DNA of 6,944 nt from Dehalococcoidales bacterium (GCA_030667735.1 DAOUVG010000083.1:1-6944), one strand, 5' to 3'. Shown: positions 1 to 6,086, counted from the stretch's first letter. A program made the numbers and translations. The notes: generated from the letters alone by a model not told the origin.

Positions 1-72
1 AAACTCGAAACAAATACAAAATTCTGCTTTGTAGAAAAAGGTAAATGGCAAAGGGTAAGAGACATAATATAA
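1..72 (+). other. AT-rich edge segment, possible 3' tail of another gene
   Basis: This stretch is clearly richer in A and T than the rest of the window. Frame 1 is open from the first base to a TAA at 70-72 and would encode 23 residues ending in KGKWQRVRDII, which looks like an ordinary protein C-terminus. The opposite strand is also open over the same bases, so the reading is not unique. A 6-bp inverted repeat with a 7-base loop (TACAAA at 15-20, TTTGTA at 28-33) lies inside it. It could be the end of a neighbouring gene, a remnant of an inserted element, or a mis-joined assembly piece. I do not recognise it, and 23 codons are too few to assign a function. Confidence 0.25.
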
Positions 73-133
73 AGCTGCTGCCGCCGAGTTTATCGGCCTG
101 GCAGCCGGCGGGGCCTGTATCACGGCCAACCCC

Positions 134-1318
134 ATGCCCCTTTCCCCGTTTTTCGACTGCCTATGCATCGGCGAGGCTGAGGCAATCCTGCCCCCGATGC
201 TGCCCATACTGTCCGAAGGTATCCGGGGAAGCAGGACAGACCTGTTGAAGTCCCTGTCAGGACTACCCGGTATCTACGTCCCGCAGGTACAGACCGGCAC
301 GCCGGTAGCCCGGCAGTGGCTGGCAGACCTCGATGACTTTCCTGTGGAGTCTACCGTACTCACACCGGACACCGAGCTGGGCAATCTGTACCTCATCGAG
401 GTGGAGCGGGGCTGTGAGTGGGGCTGCAACTTCTGCCTGGTGAGCAACGTTTTCCGTCCGGCCCGTTTCCGCGCCGTGGACGGACTGCTTGCACAGGTGG
501 AGACAGGACTTCAATACCGCAAACGCATCGGCCTGGTGGGACCGGCAGTCACCGACCATCCGCATATCGATGAACTGGTCAGCGGAATCAGGGATATGGG
601 AGCGCAGCTTTCCGTCAGTTCGTTACGAATAAAGCCACTTTCCGACACCGTACTCTCGGCAGTCGCGCACGACACACGGACGGTGGCCCTCGCCCCGGAG
701 GCCGGTTCGGAGCGGCTTCGTCGCGTAATCGGCAAAGGCTTCACCGAGGACGATGTCCTTAAGGCGGTCGGCAAGGTTGCCGGGCAGGGCTTCAGGCAGC
801 TCAAGCTCTACTTCATGATCGGCCTGCCCACTGAAACCGACGATGACATCGAGGAAGCTGTCCACCTGACACTGAAATGCAAGAGCATCCTTGACCGGCA
901 GCGGCAGGGAGGCCGTATCACGCTGACAGTGTCCCCGTTTATCCCCAAGGCAGGCACACCCTTCCAGTGGCTCGGTATGGCGCCGCTCGACGTACTGCAA
1001 TCGCGTCTGTCCCGGCTCAAGCAAGGCCTGGAGTCGAAAGGGATCCGGGTCAAGGCGGAGAGCCTTGCCTGGAGCCAGGTGCAGGCCATACTCGCCCGGG
1101 GTGACCTGAAAGTGAGTGAGGTCCTGGCCGACATGGAAGCGGTGACACTGTCACAGTGGCGTCGTGCCACTCTGGAAACCCACCTGGACACCGACCTGTT
1201 TGCCCACGAGCAGTGGGAAACATCCATACAACTGCCCTGGGCACCGGTTAATTCCGGCAGCAGGACGGAGCACCTCAGACGTGAGCTGGAGAGGGCACTG
1301 GCGAGGACCCGCTCCTGA
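134..1318 (+). CDS. Radical SAM protein of the B12-binding/Elp3-MiaB-NifB fold, apparently missing its N-terminus
   Basis: This is a radical SAM enzyme with an unassigned substrate. Counting from ATG 134, the 4Fe-4S ligands are C94, C98 and C101 in GCEWGCNFC, a canonical CxxxCxxC. They are followed by SAM-barrel signatures: LAPEAGSERLRRVIGKGF near 190-208, a GLPTE motif near 232, and SPFIPKAGTPFQW near 270. These resemble the radical SAM half of proteins fused to DUF2344 (TIGR03960-like), but this one stops after the barrel and a short C-terminal tail with no DUF2344 domain. Homology does not begin at ATG 134. The same frame reads FIGLAAGGACITANP just upstream, typical of the end of the N-terminal B12-binding-like domain, back to a TAA at 65-67. 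ATG 134 has no Shine-Dalgarno and lies inside the conserved NP-P-L-PFFD segment. The true gene is therefore probably longer and has lost its 5' end here. The enzyme class is secure; intactness and function are not. Confidence 0.8.
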   Translation: MPLSPFFDCLCIGEAEAILPPMLPILSEGIRGSRTDLLKSLSGLPGIYVPQVQTGTPVARQWLADLDDFPVESTVLTPDTELGNLYLIEVERGCEWGCNFCLVSNVFRPARFRAVDGLLAQVETGLQYRKRIGLVGPAVTDHPHIDELVSGIRDMGAQLSVSSLRIKPLSDTVLSAVAHDTRTVALAPEAGSERLRRVIGKGFTEDDVLKAVGKVAGQGFRQLKLYFMIGLPTETDDDIEEAVHLTLKCKSILDRQRQGGRITLTVSPFIPKAGTPFQWLGMAPLDVLQSRLSRLKQGLESKGIRVKAESLAWSQVQAILARGDLKVSEVLADMEAVTLSQWRRATLETHLDTDLFAHEQWETSIQLPWAPVNSGSRTEHLRRELERALARTRS

Positions 1319-1325
1319 CACATAT

Positions 1326-1353
1326 TTGACATCTGCTACAACGAGCGTATATT
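1326..1353 (+). promoter_or_regulatory. Sigma-70-type promoter for the small membrane protein
   Basis: A perfect -35 box TTGACA (1326-1331) is followed after 16 bases by TATATT (1348-1353), five of six matches to TATAAT. It starts 8 bases after the radical SAM stop codon, so the next gene need not be read through from upstream. Transcription would start near 1360, leaving a leader of about 33 bases before ATG 1393. Confidence 0.7.
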
Positions 1354-1380
1354 CTGGTGTCTATCCTGTGGAAGCGCGTA

Positions 1381-1386
1381 GGGAGG
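1381..1386 (+). promoter_or_regulatory. Shine-Dalgarno site that fixes the start at 1393
   Basis: GGGAGG lies 6 bases before ATG 1393. The longer in-frame alternative, GTG 1357, has no such site and falls at about the predicted transcription start of the upstream promoter, so the shorter reading is preferred. Confidence 0.75.
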
Positions 1387-1392
1387 TTGGAC

Positions 1393-1593
1393 ATGTTTGG
1401 TTACTTTTCAGTTCTGGCGGCGGTACCCGGTTTCTTCTTGAGCTCACTCATTCTGATGGCACTATGGGGGCAGGTTGCTCCGAAAATCGGAGGGGTAGAA
1501 GACACAATCAGCTACACCACGGCGATGCTGGTGACGATTACGCTCTGGCTGGCGGTGGCACCGCTGGCGGCAGTTGGGCGAAAGCGCAAGTAA
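1393..1593 (+). CDS. Small two-helix membrane protein, function unknown
   Basis: The protein has 66 residues from ATG 1393; an in-frame GTG at 1357 would add 12. Two hydrophobic spans are plain, about residues 5-27 and 43-61. They are separated by a polar loop with Lys, Glu and Asp (around PKIGGVEDTIS), and the tail ends in the basic RKRK. The tail points to a cytoplasmic C-terminus, and two spans would put the N-terminus inside as well. There is no cleavable signal peptide, cysteine pair or catalytic motif. A near-consensus promoter, a strong Shine-Dalgarno site and clean TM segments argue that it is a real gene. It sits alone between the radical SAM and META genes and has its own promoter, so the context gives no role. 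Possible roles include a membrane-complex accessory subunit or a stress peptide, but nothing in the sequence supports one over another. Confidence 0.7.
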   Translation: MFGYFSVLAAVPGFFLSSLILMALWGQVAPKIGGVEDTISYTTAMLVTITLWLAVAPLAAVGRKRK

Positions 1594-1626
1594 GTAGAAG
1601 CACTCAACCCTGACCTATCACACTGG

Positions 1627-1645
1627 CAACACCCGCGCTGTGTTG
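1627..1645 (+). repeat. Inverted repeat overlapping the next promoter
   Basis: CAACAC (1627-1632) and GTGTTG (1640-1645) are perfect complements around a 7-base loop. No T-run follows, so it is a poor intrinsic terminator for the membrane-protein gene. Its right arm touches the first base of the -35 box of the following promoter, so it could be an operator. It may also be chance. Confidence 0.3.
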
Positions 1646-1673
1646 TGACAGTTCTCGTCGTCAACCGTATACT
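1645..1673 (+). promoter_or_regulatory. Sigma-70-type promoter for the META-domain lipoprotein
   Basis: GTGACA (1645-1650, five of six matches to TTGACA) is followed after 17 bases by TATACT (1668-1673, five of six matches to TATAAT). The start would fall near 1680, giving a leader of about 40 bases that carries the ribosome site GGGAGG at 1705-1710, 9 bases before ATG 1720. Confidence 0.65.
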
Positions 1674-1719
1674 GGAATAGAGGACTGAAACGACACCAAC
1701 GGCAGGGAGGTAAGCAGAA

Positions 1720-2145
1720 ATGAAGAAGGTCTTTCTGGTGGCATTGGCCCTGGGCATGGTAATGTCTATTCCTGGCGCAACCGGGTGCTCTTCCGATGGC
1801 ACCGACTTAGAAGGCAAAAGATGGGTGCTGGAATCGTACGGCGACCGGGGCAACCCCACGATAATCATTGAAGACAGCACCGTGTCGGCAGAGTTCACAG
1901 AGGGGCAAGTCAACGGTTCGGCGGGTTGCAACAACTACTTCGGCTCGTACGAAGTCAATGGTAAGAGCCTGACCTTCGGTCCGGTGGCATCCACGGAGAT
2001 GTACTGCATGGACCCCGAAGGCGTCATGGACCAGGAATATGCTTACCTTCAGGCTTTGGGTAAAGCTGAGACGTACGAGATAAGTGGCGGCAAACTCCTG
2101 ATAACCTGCACCGGTGACCAGCTACTGGCGTTTACGGAGAAGTAA
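1720..2145 (+). CDS. Secreted META/HslJ-domain lipoprotein
   Basis: This is a 141-residue protein exported to the cell envelope. Residues 1-19 form a signal peptide (MKK, then a hydrophobic core). A plausible lipobox ATGC puts the lipidated cysteine at C23, although Ala at -3 is weaker than the usual Leu. The rest is one META domain (DUF306/HslJ family): a W-x-L-ESY strand near 35-40, then the hallmark GSAGCNNYFGSYEVNG around 66-81, SLTFGPVASTEMYC around 83-96, a QEYAYLQAL helix near 105-113, and a final ISGGKLLI strand. Cysteines 70, 96 and 130 lie in the domain. E. coli HslJ is a heat-inducible envelope protein linked to novobiocin resistance; the biochemical role of the domain is not settled. 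The start is fixed by GGGAGG at 1705-1710. The gene has its own promoter and converges on the desulforedoxin gene, so it is probably monocistronic. Confidence 0.85.
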   Translation: MKKVFLVALALGMVMSIPGATGCSSDGTDLEGKRWVLESYGDRGNPTIIIEDSTVSAEFTEGQVNGSAGCNNYFGSYEVNGKSLTFGPVASTEMYCMDPEGVMDQEYAYLQALGKAETYEISGGKLLITCTGDQLLAFTEK

Positions 2146-2151
2146 GTGCCC

Positions 2152-2175
2152 TCGCCCTTAGCGGACTAAGGGCGA
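2152..2175. terminator. Hairpin between convergent genes, probable two-way terminator
   Basis: A perfect 10-bp inverted repeat (2152-2161 with 2166-2175) closes a 4-base loop. It lies 6 bases after the META gene stop and 18 bases beyond the stop of the minus-strand desulforedoxin gene. Read as minus-strand RNA the loop is UCCG, a member of the stable UNCG class; on the plus strand it is CGGA. Neither side has a clear T-run, so termination would depend on stem strength or on other factors. A second short palindromic stretch (GACAC/GTGTC, 2174-2186) sits next to it. Confidence 0.6.
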
Positions 2176-2193
2176 CACCGGGTGTCCGGACGG

Positions 2194-2316
2194 CTATTTA
2201 ATCTCTTCCATCGGTATGCCGCAGCAGACCAGAACACCGCCACCAACTTTGGTAACCTGCACCTCGTTGCCGCAGACCTTGCACTTGAACTGTTGCCCGA
2301 CTTTCTCAACAGCCAC
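2194..2316 (-). CDS. Desulforedoxin, 40-residue Fe(Cys)4 protein
   Basis: A short gene easily missed because of its size and GTG start. The protein begins MAVEKVGQQFKCKVCGNEVQ and continues with a GGGVLVCCGIPME block before a TAG. C12, C15, C31 and C32 give the CxxC...CC ligand set of desulforedoxin and of the N-terminal domain of desulfoferrodoxin; the family member from Desulfovibrio gigas has 36 residues and the same layout. Such proteins form a homodimer with one rubredoxin-like Fe(SCys)4 centre per chain and carry electrons in the cytoplasm of anaerobes. The catalytic superoxide reductase domain of desulfoferrodoxin is absent, and a stop follows directly. The start is fixed by AAGGAGG (minus strand, 2324-2330) 7 bases upstream. 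The purQ stop is 24 bases before the start codon, so it is very probably the last gene of the pur operon. Partner and purpose in that setting are unknown. Confidence 0.9.
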   Translation of the reverse strand: MAVEKVGQQFKCKVCGNEVQVTKVGGGVLVCCGIPMEEIK

Positions 2317-2323
2317 TCTGGCA

Positions 2324-2330
2324 CCTCCTT
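2324..2330 (-). promoter_or_regulatory. Strong Shine-Dalgarno site of the desulforedoxin gene
   Basis: AAGGAGG on the minus strand, 7 bases before GTG 2316 and within the 24-base gap after purQ. It is the best ribosome site in the operon. It decides the GTG start and indicates that the short gene is independently translated. Confidence 0.8.
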
Positions 2331-2340
2331 GCCGAAAGGG

Positions 2341-3111
2341 CTAGATGCCCCCGGCCCACTGGACGGCGTTCTGAAAGACCCGGAAACCATCACCGTGTTC
2401 AGTGGCTTCCCGCCGCGTCCACTGCGGATGCTGGATACCCCGGATGAAACGTTCCGGGTGCGGCATCAGGGCAAACACCCGCCCGGTCTGGTCGCAGATA
2501 CCGGCAATATCTTCCACCGAACCGTTGGGATTATGCGGGTAGCCGGCGTCACGATTACCCTGCTCATCGGTATAGAACAGCACCGTGTTTGCGTCCGGCA
2601 GGCCATCATCGGTAACAACGACCTTCCCTTCAGCGTGTGCCACGGGAAGAAACATCTGCTCAATCCCCCGCGTAAAGACGCAGGGACTGTCCTGATTCAC
2701 GGTAAGATACACCCAGCGACACTCGAACCTGCCGGAATCGTTGTCAGTCAGCGTCAGCGGGGTTGAGGCGGTACCGGGTGGGCCGGGCAGAATCCCCGCC
2801 TTCACCAGCACCTGGAAGCCATTGCAGATACCCAGAATCAGCCCGCCGCCTTCGATGAAGCGCTGCACGTCTTCACCAAGCCCCAATCTCAACTCATTGG
2901 CGAGCACCCTTCCGGCAGCGATGTCATCGCCATAGGTGAAACCGCCGGGGACCACCAGTACCTGATAGTCGGACAGGCGCTGCTCACCACCCACGAAGCG
3001 GTTGATGTGGACCAGTGAAGACTCGGCCCCGGCCCGTTCGAAGGCAAACGCAGTTTCGATATCGCAGTTGGTCCCCGGGGCGCGCAGTACCAGTACTCTG
3101 ACCTTGCTCAT
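2341..3111 (-). CDS. purQ: Phosphoribosylformylglycinamidine synthase, glutaminase subunit PurQ
   Basis: PurQ hydrolyses glutamine and passes ammonia to PurL, which makes FGAM from FGAR in step 4 of purine synthesis, in the cytoplasm. The 256 residues are one class I glutamine amidotransferase domain. PGGFTYGD (55-62) is the oxyanion region, C96 in GICNGFQ is the nucleophile, and H218 and E220 in MPHPER complete the triad. The N-terminal VLRAPGTNCD block is typical of the family. It is longer than the roughly 225-residue Bacillus-type PurQ. The extra length includes about 30 residues after MPHPER ending in DGFRVFQNAVQW, which resembles the C-terminus of the large fused PurL of Gram-negatives. 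The ATG lies 7 bases beyond the purL stop, with a GGAAAG ribosome site overlapping the junction, so translation is probably coupled to purL. The desulforedoxin gene follows 24 bases downstream. Confidence 0.96.
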   Translation of the reverse strand: MSKVRVLVLRAPGTNCDIETAFAFERAGAESSLVHINRFVGGEQRLSDYQVLVVPGGFTYGDDIAAGRVLANELRLGLGEDVQRFIEGGGLILGICNGFQVLVKAGILPGPPGTASTPLTLTDNDSGRFECRWVYLTVNQDSPCVFTRGIEQMFLPVAHAEGKVVVTDDGLPDANTVLFYTDEQGNRDAGYPHNPNGSVEDIAGICDQTGRVFALMPHPERFIRGIQHPQWTRREATEHGDGFRVFQNAVQWAGGI

Positions 3112-3118
3112 ATCTTTC

Positions 3119-5980
3119 CTACCACCGGAGCGGACTCTGCCAGGCCTCTTTCAGGTCCGCGATAGGTTTGTTGACGACTGGCTGTCCGTTCAGTCCGTAC
3201 ACCTCCAGCACCTCGGAATCCATCACCTGTCCTATGACAGTGTATACCGTTTCGCTCAGCGTCTTCTCGAACTCGTCCCTGTTCTCCGGGGTTACCTCAA
3301 CCAGGAACCGGCTGTTTGACTCCGAGAAGAGTATGAAATCGTCCCGGTCCACTGGCTCGCCAAGCGGAACATCTTTCAGACGAGCGGTAGCCCCCAATCC
3401 ACCGGCAAAGGCCATCTCGGCCAGGGCCACTCCGATACCACCCTCACTGCAATCGTGGCAGGCCCTGACGAGGCCCCTTGCCGTGGCGGCGCTAAGGCTA
3501 TCCATCAGGGCTTTAGCCCGCTGCGGGTCGACATTGGGGACACTGTTGCCGACCAGGCCACCGGTAGCCAGGTATGCGGAACCCCCAAGCTCGCTACGGG
3601 TCTCCCCAATAATGTATATCAGGTCGCCGGCCTGCTTGAAGTCCATGGACACGGCACGGTTGACGTCCGGCATGATACCGATTGCCGAGACCAGCAGCGT
3701 GTGCGGGATAGCGACTATGTTGCCTTCGTATTCGAACTCGTTATTAAGGCTGTCCTTACCGGAGATAAACGGCGCCCCGTAGACCAGCGCCATATCATGA
3801 CAGGCCTGTGTAGCGCGCACCAGTGCCCCCAGCATGTCCGGGCGGCGGGTATCACCCCAGCAGAAGTTATCCAGCAGGGCAACACGCTCCAGGCTGCCAC
3901 CAACGGCGACAATCTGACGCAGGGCTTCATCAATTGCCGATGCCGCCATCCAGTAGGGGTCAATCTCGCCGTACTTCGGGTTGATTCCGTTGGAGATAAT
4001 CACCCCCCGGTCCGAGTCCAGCAGCGGCCTGATGATGGCGGCATCACCCGGGCCATCGCTGTCTTTGCCCACCAGAGGCTTGAGGACGCTGCTGCCCTGT
4101 ACCTCGTGGTCGTACTGTCGGATGACCCACTCCTTGCTGCACACGTTCCAGGAGCCGAGGATTTGGCACAGGGTATTCCCGAGGTCTTCCGGTGAAGGGA
4201 AATCAGGCTCGGTGTATTGCGGCTGCTCCCAGACGGCCTCAAGCTGCATCTGGGGAAGGCCTTCGTGGAGGAACTCCATGGTAAGGTCACCCACCGGTTC
4301 CCCGTGATAGAAGAGCCGGAGTCTCCGGTCATCGGTAAACTCACCGATAACGGCCGCCTCTACATCTTCACTGGAAAAAAGCTGCAGGAGGTCGTCGATA
4401 CACTCCGGCGGGACGGCTACCAGCATCCTTTCCTGGGACTCCGATATCCATATCTCGGAATAGGTCAGTCCGGCGTATTTCAATGGCACTTTTTCCAGGT
4501 CAACGCGCACGCCGGTATCGGCAGCCATCTCGCCCACTGCCGAAGAAAGCCCGCCACCACCGCAGTCGGTTATCCGACGGTACAGTTGCCGGTCCCTGGC
4601 CCTGAGCAGGACATCGATAACCTTCTTCTCCACGATGGGGTTGCCAATCTGGACAGAGGTGAAAGAGACAGCGCCGGACTCCTCGGTGAGCTGCTCCGAG
4701 GCAAAGGTCACCCCGTGTATGCCGTCACGCCCCGTGCGTCCGCCAACAACAACAACGAAGTCGCCGGCTTGCTGCTGCCCCCTCTGGGAAAGCTCGTATG
4801 GCATCAGCCCCAGAGTACCGCAGAAGACCAGCGGATTGGCCAGATAGCGCTCGTCGAAGAGTATCGCGCCGTTGAGCGTGGGTATCCCGAGGCGGTTGGA
4901 GTAGTCAGCCACGCCGGCACGTACCCCTTTGAAGATGCGCCGCGGGTGGAGTACGCCCGGTGGCAGCTTCTCATGGGGGTAGTCAGGCGGGGCGAAACAG
5001 AACACATCCGTATTCGCTATCGGCCTGGAACCAAGCCCGGTACCGAGGGGGTCACGCACCACGCCGCCGATGCCGGTGGCGGCACCTCCGTAAGGCTCTA
5101 CCGCCGAAGGGTGATTGTGGGTCTCCACCTTGAAACAGAGCGCCCATTGACCGTCAAAATCGATCACCCCGGCATTGTCGACAAAGACAGAGAGGCACCA
5201 CGGTTTGTCCAGTTCGCGGGTCGCCCTGGCAATGGTGCTCTTGAGCAGGTTGTCGATGGTCTGCCCACCCATGGATATTCTGCCCCGGAAGGTCTTGTGG
5301 ACGCAGTGTTCTGACCAGGTCTGGGCCAGTGTCTCCAGTTCGATATCGGTGGGGTCCCGGCCCTGCTCACGGAAGTAGTCAACAATGGCACCAAACTCAG
5401 GGTCGGAGAAGCCGAATTCCCGGACTACCTCCGCAAGTCCGGCCTCGTCTGCTTCGAGGACAGTGACCCGGTTCAACTGGAACTGATAGCGGGGCCTCTC
5501 CGAGAAGGGGACCGTGTCCGGCCCGACAATATGCTCGACAATCGGGTTGACCAGCAGTTTGCCGCAGATACTCTCAAGCTGCACTTCATCGACCCGACCC
5601 TCGATGAGATAACGCTTCGCCGTTTTAACCGCCCGGACACCCTCGATACGCAGGTCCCGGACCGCCTTCATCACTGTCTCTTCGACAGGGTCCACAACTC
5701 CGGGGTTATAGGTCACTTCTACGACGTGGTGTTCGGCGGCAGTCTCTTCCCCGGTGGAAACAGTCGAAACGATGCGATACTGCTGGGTCACGGGGTCGGC
5801 AAGGAGGCTCCGGCTTATCAGGTCCAGAGTGTCTGTTTCGAGTTCCGCATCCAGCCAGTAGACATCGACTACGTGGACATTGGAAACAGACTCAATCCCG
5901 AGGTCACGGATGTCCTTGACCAGACCCGTCCCCCGGGCATCAGGAAGGTGGCTCTTGAGGCGAACTTCTATTCGGTGCAC
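3119..5980 (-). CDS. purL: Phosphoribosylformylglycinamidine synthase PurL with two fused N-terminal PurS-like repeats
   Basis: This is the ATP-dependent synthase that converts FGAR to FGAM with ammonia supplied by PurQ. Its 953 residues exceed the usual small PurL (about 600-750) because residues 1-160 hold two PurS-like repeats, roughly 1-72 and 85-155. Each has a D-x-V-x2-L-x-I-E helix-strand pattern and a late LL-x-N/D-P motif (LLADPV near 59-64, LLVNPI near 142-147). A linker leads to the catalytic histidine H225 in WSEHC, then ETHNHPSA (286-293), GGAATGIGG (298-306), DCGGGGLSSA (472-481), the second half with FISGKDSLNNEF (738-749), and DCSEGGIGVALAEMA (843-857). There is no glutaminase domain; PurQ is the next gene. 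The start is GTG 5980, matching the expected start of the first PurS repeat, with a modest AGGGG ribosome site 8 bases upstream. It is the first gene of the pur operon. Confidence 0.96.
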   Translation of the reverse strand: MHRIEVRLKSHLPDARGTGLVKDIRDLGIESVSNVHVVDVYWLDAELETDTLDLISRSLLADPVTQQYRIVSTVSTGEETAAEHHVVEVTYNPGVVDPVEETVMKAVRDLRIEGVRAVKTAKRYLIEGRVDEVQLESICGKLLVNPIVEHIVGPDTVPFSERPRYQFQLNRVTVLEADEAGLAEVVREFGFSDPEFGAIVDYFREQGRDPTDIELETLAQTWSEHCVHKTFRGRISMGGQTIDNLLKSTIARATRELDKPWCLSVFVDNAGVIDFDGQWALCFKVETHNHPSAVEPYGGAATGIGGVVRDPLGTGLGSRPIANTDVFCFAPPDYPHEKLPPGVLHPRRIFKGVRAGVADYSNRLGIPTLNGAILFDERYLANPLVFCGTLGLMPYELSQRGQQQAGDFVVVVGGRTGRDGIHGVTFASEQLTEESGAVSFTSVQIGNPIVEKKVIDVLLRARDRQLYRRITDCGGGGLSSAVGEMAADTGVRVDLEKVPLKYAGLTYSEIWISESQERMLVAVPPECIDDLLQLFSSEDVEAAVIGEFTDDRRLRLFYHGEPVGDLTMEFLHEGLPQMQLEAVWEQPQYTEPDFPSPEDLGNTLCQILGSWNVCSKEWVIRQYDHEVQGSSVLKPLVGKDSDGPGDAAIIRPLLDSDRGVIISNGINPKYGEIDPYWMAASAIDEALRQIVAVGGSLERVALLDNFCWGDTRRPDMLGALVRATQACHDMALVYGAPFISGKDSLNNEFEYEGNIVAIPHTLLVSAIGIMPDVNRAVSMDFKQAGDLIYIIGETRSELGGSAYLATGGLVGNSVPNVDPQRAKALMDSLSAATARGLVRACHDCSEGGIGVALAEMAFAGGLGATARLKDVPLGEPVDRDDFILFSESNSRFLVEVTPENRDEFEKTLSETVYTVIGQVMDSEVLEVYGLNGQPVVNKPIADLKEAWQSPLRW

Positions 5981-6017
5981 CGAGCAGTCCCCTATAACAA
6001 CCGGCAGGGCGCCGTTA

Positions 6018-6045
6018 AATATAATGTTAGCAGATATGGAGGCAA
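6018..6045 (-). promoter_or_regulatory. Promoter of the purL-purQ-desulforedoxin operon
   Basis: On the minus strand TTGCCT (6045-6040, four of six matches to TTGACA) is followed after 16 bases by TATATT (6023-6018, five of six matches to TATAAT). Transcription would begin near 6011, about 30 bases before the purL GTG, which is too short a leader for a purine riboswitch. The -10 hexamer and spacer length equal those of the promoter at 1326-1353. Confidence 0.55.
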
Positions 6046-6072
6046 GATGCTATTGCAAACCGGCTCAGAAAG

Positions 6073-6086
6073 TGCCGATTCCGGCA
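6073..6086 (-). terminator. Weak hairpin after the enolase-superfamily gene
   Basis: On the minus strand TGCCG and CGGCA form a 5-bp stem around GAAT, followed by ACTTTCTG. It lies about 80 bases beyond the stop of the enolase-superfamily gene and upstream of the pur promoter, the right place for a boundary. The stem and T-run are both weak. Confidence 0.25.

Noticed and set aside
40..100. Programmed frameshift joining ATG 45 to the radical SAM frame
   Set aside because: The residues from ATG 45 do not resemble the family's N-terminus, and the composition changes at the junction, so a truncation or mis-join explains it better.
45..248. Plus-strand 67-codon frame from ATG 45, Cys-rich at the end (CPRCCPYC)
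   Set aside because: It has an AAGG-like site upstream, but from base 80 onwards it overlaps the radical SAM frame, where the conserved family sequence lies in the other frame. The cysteines come from out-of-frame reading of proline-rich codons.
1357..1392. GTG 1357 as the start of the small membrane protein
   Set aside because: It lies at the predicted transcription start and has no Shine-Dalgarno site, whereas ATG 1393 has GGGAGG at the right distance.
1164..1613. Plus-strand 149-codon frame spanning the end of the radical SAM gene and the small membrane gene
   Set aside because: It overlaps both better-supported genes in another frame, lacks hydrophobic segments or domains, and has no ribosome site.
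4217..5314. Long plus-strand open frame (365 codons) opposite purL
   Set aside because: It is antisense to well-conserved purL catalytic sequence, has no family-like motif or ribosome site, and is a frame shadow expected in GC-rich DNA. The same holds for 3455-4195 and 5531-6211 on the plus strand.
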